Positions 52,316-59,859 of a DNA stretch of 64,000 nucleotides are shown piece after piece. Each line of letters starts with the position of its first letter. Positions within the stretch are counted from its first letter, which is position 1. The notes under the pieces were generated by a model. The model was not told the DNA's origin. It did no database searches and worked only from the letters and a program-made list of their open reading frames with translations. The position numbers and the translations under genes are program-made. The DNA lies in contig NZ_CP065037.1 of assembly GCF_019924635.1 (NCBI RefSeq), positions 3,286,001-3,350,000 of the forward strand, in the 5' to 3' direction. The DNA is from Leifsonia sp. ZF2019. Its GTDB lineage: Bacteria; Actinomycetota; Actinomycetes; Actinomycetales; Microbacteriaceae.

Positions 52316-52419
52316 GTCCATCCTTCGATAATTAGGTGACGTGTCACCCTGTGCGAACCCCGGCATCCACTGCCGCATTCCCGCTGCGCCGACGGAATCC
52401 GCCGGACTAGGCTCGTCGC
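52316..52419. other. Control region upstream of the FMN reductase gene
   Basis: The stretch between the reductase start and the leaderless small frame at 52420. Contains the palindrome at 52335-52348 and, on the minus strand, TAATTA (52329-52334) as a -10 with TTCGCA 17 bases before it. Nothing else is recognised. Confidence 0.45.
52335..52348 (-). promoter_or_regulatory. Operator-like palindrome upstream of the FMN reductase
   Basis: Perfect dyad GGTGAC-GT-GTCACC lying directly between the -35-like TTCGCA and the -10-like TAATTA of the reductase promoter. Size and symmetry suit a MarR- or HxlR-type repressor; the MarR gene at 52661 is the nearest candidate. Confidence 0.55.
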
Positions 52420-52503
52420 ATGGATCCGCGGCACCCGCCGCAGCCCGATGACGTCAACCTCCCGTCCGACGCCTCCGAGGAGGAGCGGCGGCAGGCTCCG
52501 TGA
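52420..52503 (+). CDS. Possible 27-residue leaderless peptide gene
   Basis: ATG 52420 to TGA 52501-52503, MDPRHPPQPDDVNLPSDASE and a charged end. A -10-like TAGGCT (52408-52413) lies exactly six bases before the ATG, the pattern of leaderless genes elsewhere in this window. The peptide is hydrophilic and Pro/Asp/Glu rich. No family recognised; may be spurious. Confidence 0.35.
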   Translation: MDPRHPPQPDDVNLPSDASEEERRQAP

Positions 52504-52660
52504 CTCCGGAGTTCTCCGCCGCCACGCCGCGTAATTCACCGGAATGCCGGAGATCGTGAGCCGATCCGGGCAGATCTCCGGAGTGAGTGGGGCGGAGGCG
52601 CGGGAGGGCGGAGGCGCGGGTGACCGGCGCGGAGAGGGCCGTCGCGTGCGAGGATGGCGT

Positions 52661-53179
52661 ATGCCCACCGCGCGCACCCGGCCAGACCCGCGCAAGCTCA
52701 GCGCCGACGAAGAAGAGCTCTTCCACGCGTTCTATCTGATGCGCCGCGGCTTCGACCGAACCCTCGATGCGCAGCTGCAGCGCGACGACGGCATCTCCAT
52801 CTCCGAGCTCGAGGTGCTGATGGCCCTCGTCCGCTCCCCCGGCCGGCGCCTGCGCGTGCGTGATCTGGTGGCCCTCACCGGCTGGGAGAAGAGCCGTGTC
52901 TCGCACCAGGTGACGCGGATGGCGGGTCGCGGGCTGGTGGAGCGGCAGGACTGCGCGGAGGACCGCCGGGCCAGCTGGATCCAGCTGACCGGGGACGGCC
53001 GTCGCGTCGTCGTCCGTGCACTGCCGCAGCACACGAAGACCATCCGCCGCATCCTCTACGACGCGATCACGCCCGAGCAGCAGGAGACGCTGCTGGAGAT
53101 CTCGCAGCGGATGACGGCGGCGATGGAGGCCGCGCTCGACGGTGCAGGCGCGGACTGCACCGAGGCGACGACGGACTGA
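52661..53179 (+). CDS. MarR-family transcriptional regulator
   Basis: 172 residues from ATG 52661 (MPTARTRPDPRKLSADEEEL); a longer frame from 52544 has Gly-rich sequence unlikely to be coding. The winged helix is complete: ISISELEVLMALVRSPGRRL, VRDLVALTGWEKSRVSHQVT, RMAGRGLVERQDCAEDRRAS. Acts as a dimer, usually relieved by phenolic or oxidising signals. It faces away from the FMN reductase gene. Confidence 0.92.
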   Translation: MPTARTRPDPRKLSADEEELFHAFYLMRRGFDRTLDAQLQRDDGISISELEVLMALVRSPGRRLRVRDLVALTGWEKSRVSHQVTRMAGRGLVERQDCAEDRRASWIQLTGDGRRVVVRALPQHTKTIRRILYDAITPEQQETLLEISQRMTAAMEAALDGAGADCTEATTD

Positions 53180-53295
53180 ACGTTCTCGCAGGGGCGCCGC
53201 TCGCCTGCTGAGGTCCGCCTGGGAGGTCGGAGCCGAAACCCTGGCGATTCGTCGGGAACACCGCCGAAACCAGGGGCTCTTCAGCCTCGGCGCTC

Positions 53296-53301
53296 TAGCG
53301 T
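53296..53301 (+). promoter_or_regulatory. -10 element of a leaderless transcript (LCP gene)
   Basis: TAGCGT ends six bases before the GTG start at 53308 and no ribosome binding site separates them. The same geometry is seen at 27088 (TACGCT), 31087 (GATACT) and 57975-57980 (TATAGT, minus strand). Confidence 0.5.
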
Positions 53302-53307
53302 TCTCGT

Positions 53308-55059
53308 GTGCGACGACCGAATCTCCCCGACACCCCCGGCGCCGACGGCCGTGACGACTCCCGCGAGCCGGCGACCGAGGTCTTCGGCCGCGTGCCCGCG
53401 GCCGACCCCCGGCGGCCCGTGCGCGCGACGCGACCGGCGTCGGCCGTGCGGTCCGGCGCGGGAGCGGCGGGCGCGGGGAGCGCGGGCGGCGCCGGCTACG
53501 GCGGATTCGACCCGTTCGGCAGCGCGGCCGCCGGCGAGGCCGAGACCGGGCGAGGCGGCGGCTCCGGGCGCGGCAGCTCCGGACGCGGCGGACGCGGTCG
53601 CGGTGGGCGCGGCGGCGACGGCTCGGGAGGCGCGGGCGGCGGCAAACGCGGCCGCGACCCCCGCAAGCGCCGGCGCACCAAGCGCATCGTCGCCTGGACC
53701 GCCGGGACCCTCGCGGTGCTGCTCGTCGTCCTCGGCGGCTACGCGGCTTACAGCTACTTCCGCTTCGTCAACGGCGTGACGCACGTCGACGTGATCTCGA
53801 AGTCGGGGAAGGATGTCGACGGCACCGATCAGAACATCCTGCTCGTCGGCGACGACCACCGGCCCGACGGCGCCACGCAGGCCGAACTCGACCAGCTGAG
53901 CACCACCGACGACGGCGGCGGCACGAACACCGACACGATGATGATCCTGCACATCCCGGCGGACGGGAAGTCGGCGACGCTCATCTCGCTGCCCCGCGAC
54001 TCGTGGGTGGACGTGCCCGGTCACGGGATGAACAAGCTCAACGCCGCGTTCTCCCTCGGCGGGGGCGCGACCGATCCGACGAGCGGCGCCAAGCTCCTCA
54101 TCGACACCGTCCAGAACCTGACCGGCCTGTCGATCGACCACTACGTGCGAGTCTCGCTGCTCGGCTTCTACACGATCGCGCAGGCGCTCGGGCCGGTGCA
54201 GGTGTGCCTCAACGAGGCGGTCGACGACCCCTACTCCGGTGCGAACTTCCCCGCCGGCGTCTCGACCCTCGATGCCAAGCAGGCGCTGTCGTTCGTGCGT
54301 CAGCGCCACGGCCTCCCGCGCGGCGACCTCGATCGCGTCGTGCGCCAGCAGTACTTCCTCTCGGTGGAGGCGCACAAGTTCCTCTCGGCGGGCACCCTGC
54401 TCAACCCGGGCAAGCTGACCAATGTGCTCGACGCCGTGAGCGGATCGCTCGAGACCGACCCCGGCCTCAACTTCCTGCAGCTGGCCGCCCAGCTGCAGGG
54501 TCTCACCGGCGGCAAGATCCAGTCGGCGACCATCCCGATCTCCGGCACGCCGACGATCACCGTCGACGGCGAGGACCTCTCCATCGTCGAGGTCGACACG
54601 GCCGCCATGCCGGCGTTCATCCAGAGCCTGATGGGCACGCCGAGCGCCTACGAGAAGGCCACCGCGGCGAAGCCCGCCGACACGACCGTGACCGTGCTGA
54701 ACGGCGGCAGCCAGAACGGCGCGGCGGGCACGGCGACCGAGGCGTTCGCCGCCGCGGGATTCAAGACGGGCACCCCGGGGGACGCGGACACCGTCGCCAC
54801 CACGACCATCCAGTACCCGTCGGGCCAGGAGGCGCAGGCCAAGGCCGTCGCCGCGCTGCTCCCGGGAGCCGCGGTGCAGGAGACCAGCAGCGTCTCCGGC
54901 GTGACGGTCGTGCTCGGCGACGACGGCATCATGCCGTCCGCCGGCGGCGCCTCCTCGGGCGGCTCCTCTGGCTCGAGCGGCTCAGGATCGGCACCCGCGC
55001 CGGCGCCGACCCCGTCCGGACCTGCGAAGACCTACAGCGACACCGTCTGCATCAACTGA
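53308..55059 (+). CDS. LytR-CpsA-Psr family cell-wall glycopolymer ligase
   Basis: 583 residues from GTG 53308. The cytoplasmic N-terminus of about 125 residues is unusual: Gly/Arg/Ser repeats (GRGGRGRGGRGG) ending in KRGRDPRKRRRTKR. One membrane helix (about 127-150) follows, then the LCP domain (NILLVGDDHR, NTDTMMILHIPADGKSATLI, SLPRDSWVDV, RQRHGLPRGDLDR) and a C-terminal LytR_C domain (DTTVTVLNGGSQNGAAGTAT). It transfers polymers from lipid carrier to peptidoglycan outside the membrane. Confidence 0.94.
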   Translation: MRRPNLPDTPGADGRDDSREPATEVFGRVPAADPRRPVRATRPASAVRSGAGAAGAGSAGGAGYGGFDPFGSAAAGEAETGRGGGSGRGSSGRGGRGRGGRGGDGSGGAGGGKRGRDPRKRRRTKRIVAWTAGTLAVLLVVLGGYAAYSYFRFVNGVTHVDVISKSGKDVDGTDQNILLVGDDHRPDGATQAELDQLSTTDDGGGTNTDTMMILHIPADGKSATLISLPRDSWVDVPGHGMNKLNAAFSLGGGATDPTSGAKLLIDTVQNLTGLSIDHYVRVSLLGFYTIAQALGPVQVCLNEAVDDPYSGANFPAGVSTLDAKQALSFVRQRHGLPRGDLDRVVRQQYFLSVEAHKFLSAGTLLNPGKLTNVLDAVSGSLETDPGLNFLQLAAQLQGLTGGKIQSATIPISGTPTITVDGEDLSIVEVDTAAMPAFIQSLMGTPSAYEKATAAKPADTTVTVLNGGSQNGAAGTATEAFAAAGFKTGTPGDADTVATTTIQYPSGQEAQAKAVAALLPGAAVQETSSVSGVTVVLGDDGIMPSAGGASSGGSSGSSGSGSAPAPAPTPSGPAKTYSDTVCIN

Positions 55060-55080
55060 CCGCTCGCCTCCGCCGGCCCG

Positions 55081-56814
55081 TCAGTCGAACAGCCGCCGGA
55101 AGATGTTCGTGTCCGCCAGGTCGACCAGCTCGTCGCCGCGGCCCGACATGATCGTGCGGAGCGCGTACAGGGTGAATCCCTTGACCTGCTCGGCCGTGAT
55201 CGCGGGCGGGATGCTGAGCTCCTGACGCGCGGTGACGACGTCGATCAGAGCGGGACCGTCGTGCGCGAACGCCGTGCGGAGGGCGCTCTCCAGCTCGTCC
55301 GGCTTCTCGACCCGCTGGCCGTGCAGGCCGATGGCCTGCGCGACCTGGGCGAAGTCCGGGTTGTCGAGTCCTGTGCCGAAGTTGACGAAGCCGGCGGCCT
55401 TCATCTCCACCTCGACGAAGTTCAGGGACGAGTTGTTGAACACGACGATCTTGACCGGAAGCCTGTTCTGGCGGAGCGTCAGCAGTTCGCCGAGGAGCAT
55501 CGCGAGGCCGCCGTCCCCGGCGAGCGCGACGATCTGCCGGTCGGGGAAGGCGGCCTGCGCCCCGATCGCGTGCGGGAGGGCGTTGGCCATCGAGCCGTGC
55601 GAGAACGAGCCGATGAGCCGCCTCCGGCCGTTCATCCGGAGGTAGCGCGCAGCCCAGACGACCGGCGAGCCGACGTCGGGGATGAAGACGGCGTCGTCCG
55701 TCGCCAGCTCGCTGATCAGGCGCGCGACGTACTGCGGGTGGATGGGCGTGCGGTTGCGGTCGTTGACGGCCAGCTCGTCGAGGCTCTTGCGCGCCTTGGC
55801 GTAGTGCGCGGTCGAGGAGTCGAGGTGCTTGGTGTCCGAGCGCTCCTTCAGCAGCGGGAGGAGCGCCTCCGCCGTGTCCGCGACGCTGCCGACCAGGCCG
55901 AGGTCGATCGGAGTGCGGCGGCCGAGGTTCTCGCCGCGGAGGTCCACCTGGATGATCTTCGCCTTCGACGGGTAGAACTGCTGATACGGGAAGTCGGTGC
56001 CCAGCATGAGCAGCACGTCGCACGACTCCATCGCCCGGTAGCCGGACGAGAAGCCGAGGAGGCCGGTCATGCCCACGTCGTACGGGTTGTCGTACTCGAT
56101 GAACTCCTTGCCACGGAGGGCGTGCACGACCGGGGCTTTGAGGGCCCCCGCGAGCCGGATGAGCTCGGTGTGGCCGCCCTCGACACCGGCGCCCGCCAGG
56201 ATGGTGACCTTCTTCGCGCCGTTCAGGATGTCGGCCGCGGCGCGCAGCTCCCCGTCCGTCGGCCGGGTGACGCGCGGCGAGTAGCTGATCGGCGCGGACT
56301 TGCGGCGGCCGGTGCTCTCCTTCAGGAAGATCTCGCCCGGGACCACGACGACCGCGACGCCGCGACGCTCCACCGCGGTGCGCATGGCGATCTCGAGCAC
56401 GCGCGGCAGCTGCTCCGGGATGGACACGAGCTCGGTGTAGACCGCCGCCTCCCGGAACATGTCCTGCGGGTGCGTCTCCTGGAAGTAGGTGCTCCCGATC
56501 TCGGGACCGGGGATCTGCGCCGCGATCGCGAGCACGGGGACCCGGCTGCGGTTGGCGTCGAACAGGCCGTTGATCAGATGGAGATTGCCCGGGCCGCAGC
56601 TGCCCGCGCAGACCGCGAGCTCACCCGTGAGGGCGGCCTCCGCCGCGGCCGCGAACGCCGCCGCCTCCTCGTGGCGCACGTGCTCCCAGGCGACGTCGCC
56701 GTCCCGTCGCAGCGCGTCGGTAAAGCCGTTGAGGGAGTCACCGGGGATGCCGTACACCCGCTTCACCCCCGCATCCTTGACGATCTCCACGATGGTGTCG
56801 GCGACGGTGGGCAT
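55081..56814 (-). CDS. poxB: Pyruvate oxidase/ubiquinone-dependent pyruvate dehydrogenase
   Basis: 577 residues, the PoxB length. TPP-binding signature GDGGLAMLLGELLTLRQN...VVFNN, catalytic glutamate in VRHEEAAAF, FAD-type middle domain, and a C-terminal region (QVKGFTLYALRTIMSGRGD) that in E. coli gives membrane association. Decarboxylates pyruvate to acetate, passing electrons to quinone. It overlaps nothing and converges with the LCP gene 21 bases away. Confidence 0.93.
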   Translation of the reverse strand: MPTVADTIVEIVKDAGVKRVYGIPGDSLNGFTDALRRDGDVAWEHVRHEEAAAFAAAAEAALTGELAVCAGSCGPGNLHLINGLFDANRSRVPVLAIAAQIPGPEIGSTYFQETHPQDMFREAAVYTELVSIPEQLPRVLEIAMRTAVERRGVAVVVVPGEIFLKESTGRRKSAPISYSPRVTRPTDGELRAAADILNGAKKVTILAGAGVEGGHTELIRLAGALKAPVVHALRGKEFIEYDNPYDVGMTGLLGFSSGYRAMESCDVLLMLGTDFPYQQFYPSKAKIIQVDLRGENLGRRTPIDLGLVGSVADTAEALLPLLKERSDTKHLDSSTAHYAKARKSLDELAVNDRNRTPIHPQYVARLISELATDDAVFIPDVGSPVVWAARYLRMNGRRRLIGSFSHGSMANALPHAIGAQAAFPDRQIVALAGDGGLAMLLGELLTLRQNRLPVKIVVFNNSSLNFVEVEMKAAGFVNFGTGLDNPDFAQVAQAIGLHGQRVEKPDELESALRTAFAHDGPALIDVVTARQELSIPPAITAEQVKGFTLYALRTIMSGRGDELVDLADTNIFRRLFD

Positions 56815-56956
56815 AGCGGGTCTCCTGACGGTCGGCGGGCGATACAGCCCACGCTAGCCCCCGGTCGCGCCGCTGACGAGGGGTGCGTCGGGGCCGGTTA
56901 GACTGACCCTCGGGGACTGCACCGCGGGGCGGGGGCAGCACGGGGAGGGGTCCGGG

Positions 56957-57334
56957 ATGTCGGCACGCAAGAAGCAGACGAAGCGAGCGGTCATGCGCCT
57001 CGTCTACATCGACTTCTGGTCGGCCCTGAAGATGTCGTTCCTGGTCAGCCTGATCGTCGCCGCGATCACCGTCGTGCTCGCGCTGCTGCTCTGGGCCGCA
57101 CTCGAGAAGTTCGGCGCCGTCGGGCTCGCCCGCAGCTTCCTCGAAGACGTCGCGGGAGCGCAGGGGGCAGCGCTCGTCGCAGGGATCACGTTCCCGAACT
57201 TCATGACGTTCACGCTCGTCGTCGCGCTGCTCGAACTGATCGTCGTCTCAGCGCTCGGGGCGATCGTCGCGGCGCTGTTCAACCTCGCGACCACCACGGT
57301 CGGCGGGTGGAAGGTCACGTTCGGGGGCGACTGA
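56957..57334 (+). CDS. DUF3566-like membrane protein
   Basis: 125 residues, MSARKKQTKRAVMRLVYIDF. Two long hydrophobic segments (about 27-48 and 78-112) and a loop between. The opening basic stretch and YIDFWSALKMSFLVSLI match DUF3566 proteins, usually found near the replication origin; here it is elsewhere. A -10-like TAGACT lies at 56899-56904. Its end overlaps the convergent TetR gene by 20 bases. Confidence 0.8.
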   Translation: MSARKKQTKRAVMRLVYIDFWSALKMSFLVSLIVAAITVVLALLLWAALEKFGAVGLARSFLEDVAGAQGAALVAGITFPNFMTFTLVVALLELIVVSALGAIVAALFNLATTTVGGWKVTFGGD

Positions 57335-57968
57335 CCTCCGCATCGCGCTGCTGCGCCCGCAGGTGTTCCAGGCCGCCGACGAGCAGGTCGACGCCGAAGG
57401 AGAACTCGGCCGTCGCACTGTCCCCACCCGGTGTGATCGCGGGCTCGGCTGCGTCGGTGAGCACGCCGAGGCTGTCGTACTGCATCCGCTGCTGCTCGTG
57501 GGAGACGTGCCCGAGCACGAAGTGCAGGAGCGCGGTCGCGGCGCGGCGGCAGGTGGCGTCGTCGAAGCCGCCCCGTGCCACGGCGGAGGCGAGGCGGTCG
57601 AGGGCGGCTCCCGCGCCCAGACCGAGGGCGAGCGTGCTGGCGACCACCTCCGCACCGTCCCGGTACGCGAGCAAGGCGTCGCGGAGGGCCGCCGCCTCGT
57701 CGCGGACGGCATCCATCCCGGTCGGCTCGGGAGCGGCCGCGCGGCCCGACGCACCGGCCTCGCTCGCGGCGACGATGCGGTCGGCGAGGTCCGCGAGCAG
57801 GGTCTGCTTGTTCGGGAAGTGCCAGTAGAGCGCGCTCGGCTGCACATCGAGGGCGGCCGCGAGGCGGCGCATCGTGAGGTCGGGGAGGCCGTGGTCGTCC
57901 AGGATGCGCAGCGCTGTGAGCGCCACATCGTCACGTGTGTGCCTGCGTCCGCTTTCGATCCCCGTCAC
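57315..57968 (-). CDS. TetR-family regulator of biotin genes (BioQ-like)
   Basis: 217 residues from GTG 57968 (MTGIESGRRHTRDDVALTAL). Helix-turn-helix at about 34-58 (LTMRRLAAALDVQPSALYWH, FPNKQTLL). Divergent from bioY with two TGAAC-N3-GTTCA dyads between them, matching the known 13-base BioQ-type operator of actinobacteria. TATAGT lies six bases before the GTG (minus strand), so its message is probably leaderless and the gene autoregulated. Biotin control is inferred from context. Confidence 0.8.
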   Translation of the reverse strand: MTGIESGRRHTRDDVALTALRILDDHGLPDLTMRRLAAALDVQPSALYWHFPNKQTLLADLADRIVAASEAGASGRAAAPEPTGMDAVRDEAAALRDALLAYRDGAEVVASTLALGLGAGAALDRLASAVARGGFDDATCRRAATALLHFVLGHVSHEQQRMQYDSLGVLTDAAEPAITPGGDSATAEFSFGVDLLVGGLEHLRAQQRDAEVSRPRT

Positions 57969-57976
57969 GATCCCAC

Positions 57977-58009
57977 TATAGTGAACGCTGTTCAGGTGAA
58001 CAGTGTTCA
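57977..58009. promoter_or_regulatory. Divergent bio promoter with two TetR operators
   Basis: TATAGT (57977-57982, part of the palindrome CACTATAGTG) serves as -10 on both strands. Immediately downstream toward bioY are TGAACGCTGTTCA (57982-57994) and TGAACAGTGTTCA (57997-58009), two perfect 5-3-5 dyads separated by two bases. Binding would block bioY and overlap the start of the regulator. Confidence 0.85.
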
Positions 58010-58024
58010 GGTGAGGATCCCATC

Positions 58025-58723
58025 ATGACCAGTGCCCCCGCTCCCGCCGCCCGTCGGCGCCTCGACGCGACCGACCTCGCGCGCGTCGCCGTGTTCGCGG
58101 CCATCGTCGCCGTCCTCGGCCTCCCCGGCGGCTTCACCTTCTTCGGCGGCGTCCCGATCACGGCCCAGACCCTGGGCGTCATGCTCGCCGGCGCGATCCT
58201 CGGCCCGTGGCTCGGCGCGCTCTCGATGGCGGTGCTGCTGGCGCTCGTCGCCGCGGGCCTGCCGCTGCTCGCGGGCGGACGCGGCGGCATCGGCGTCTTC
58301 CTCGGCCCGTCGGCCGGATACGCGCTGGGCTGGATCGTGGGCGCCCTCGTCATCGGCCTGATCGTGCATGCGGCGGGGCGCAGGCCGGTGTGGTGGCGGA
58401 CCGCTCTCGGGATGATCGTGGGCGGCATCCTCGTGATCTATGCCGTCGGTATCCCGGTGCAGAGTCTGGTCACCCGCCTGCCCCTCGGCGAGACCGCGCT
58501 CACGAGCCTGATGTTCGTGCCCGGCGACCTGGTGAAGGCCGTGCTGGCGACGATCATCGTCTCGACGCTGGTGCGCGCCTACCCGCGGGCGTTCCGTCGG
58601 ACGTGGCGCCTGGGCGGCACCCGGGCACGTGCAGGTGCGTACGCGGGGCAGGACTCCGCGGCGGGCGTGCCTGCCGGAGAGCCGGAGGCCACGACGACGA
58701 CGACGACCACGCCGGCTCCGTGA
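58025..58723 (+). CDS. bioY: Biotin transporter S component BioY
   Basis: 232 residues from ATG 58025, somewhat longer than usual BioY because of a 35-residue Ala/Thr/Pro tail with a seven-threonine run. Six hydrophobic segments; the family parts are FGGVPITAQTLGVMLAGAIL and GRGGIGVFLGPSAGYALGW. Binds biotin in the membrane and works with BioM and BioN encoded downstream. First gene of the operon; GTGA overlap with the next gene. Confidence 0.95.
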   Translation: MTSAPAPAARRRLDATDLARVAVFAAIVAVLGLPGGFTFFGGVPITAQTLGVMLAGAILGPWLGALSMAVLLALVAAGLPLLAGGRGGIGVFLGPSAGYALGWIVGALVIGLIVHAAGRRPVWWRTALGMIVGGILVIYAVGIPVQSLVTRLPLGETALTSLMFVPGDLVKAVLATIIVSTLVRAYPRAFRRTWRLGGTRARAGAYAGQDSAAGVPAGEPEATTTTTTTPAP

Positions 58724-59859
58724 CCGCTCACCGGTTCGTCGCCCTCCGGGGACCGGCGCGCACCGTGTTCGCGGGGGTGAGTGCGGCGCACGCGGCAGGC
58801 GACGTGCCGCTCGTCGTGGACGAGCGAGCGTCCGCGGCGCAATGGGACACAGTGCGCGCGGTGGTGGACGGCACCCGACCGCATCCCGACGCGGTGTGGG
58901 CGACCCTCACCTCGGGCAGCAGCGGGGCCCCGCGCATCGTGCAGCGCACCGCAGCCTCCTGGGCGGCGTCGTTCCCGGCGATCGCCGACCTGCTGGACGC
59001 CGGACCCGGCGACGCCGTCGCCCTCCCCGCGCCGCCGGCCTCCTCACTGACGCTCTTCTCGCTGGCGCACGCCCTCGACGGCGCCGGACCCCGCCCGCTC
59101 CTGCCGCACGGGCACGTGCTCACGGCGGAGGACGCCGCGAGCGCGACGGCCTTCCACGGGACACCCCATGCCCTGCGCGCCCTCCTGGAGGCCGGTGCTC
59201 CCCGGCGACTGCGTACGGCCCTCGTCGGTGGCTCGCACCTCGACCCGCGCCTGCGCCGGCAGGCGGAAGAGAGCGGCATCCGGGTGGCCGCGTACTATGG
59301 CGCCGCGGAACTGTCGTACGTTGCGATCGACACCGGAGACGGCCTGCGCGCCTTTCCCGGGGTGGAGCTCGACGTGCGCGACGGCGAGCTGTGGGTGCGG
59401 TCGCCGTACACCGCGCTCGGGTACGCGGCTGCCTCCGACGGCCCCGAGCCGTTGCGACGGGACGGCGACTGGGCGACCGTCGGCGACCGCGCCGAGCTGA
59501 CGGACGGACGGCTGCGTCTGCTCGGCCGGGCGGACGACGCCATCCTGAGCGCCTCGGCGACGATCGTGCCGGAGGAGGTCGAGAGCGTCCTGCGCGCGAT
59601 CCCGGGCGTGCGCGACGCTGTCGTCTTCGCGCTGCCCCGCGGGCGGGTCGGCGCGCTCGTCGCGGCGGTGATCGAACCGTCCGCCGACGGGATGCCGGAC
59701 CTCGCACAGCTGCGCCGCACAGCCGACGAGCGCCTCGCGCCCGCGCATCGGCCGCGGCGCTGGTTCGTGGCCGACCTGCCCCGCACCGCGTCCGGGAAGG
59801 CGGCGCGCGCCGAGACGGCACGCCGCGCCACCGCCGGGGAGGTGGACCGCATTGGCTGA
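58720..59859 (+). CDS. AMP-forming acyl-CoA ligase in the biotin operon
   Basis: 379 residues from GTG 58720, short for fatty-acyl-CoA ligases (about 500 or more) and nearer to the size of MenE-type enzymes. Motifs: P-loop TSGSSGAPR (64-72), AYYGAAELSYVA, the hinge region LLGRADDAILSASATIVP, and the catalytic lysine Lys360 in RTASGKAAR. The N-terminal substrate domain is trimmed. In this operon a pimelate-like or other biotin-related acid is a plausible substrate, but nothing in the sequence fixes it. Confidence 0.88.
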   Translation: MTAHRFVALRGPARTVFAGVSAAHAAGDVPLVVDERASAAQWDTVRAVVDGTRPHPDAVWATLTSGSSGAPRIVQRTAASWAASFPAIADLLDAGPGDAVALPAPPASSLTLFSLAHALDGAGPRPLLPHGHVLTAEDAASATAFHGTPHALRALLEAGAPRRLRTALVGGSHLDPRLRRQAEESGIRVAAYYGAAELSYVAIDTGDGLRAFPGVELDVRDGELWVRSPYTALGYAAASDGPEPLRRDGDWATVGDRAELTDGRLRLLGRADDAILSASATIVPEEVESVLRAIPGVRDAVVFALPRGRVGALVAAVIEPSADGMPDLAQLRRTADERLAPAHRPRRWFVADLPRTASGKAARAETARRATAGEVDRIG

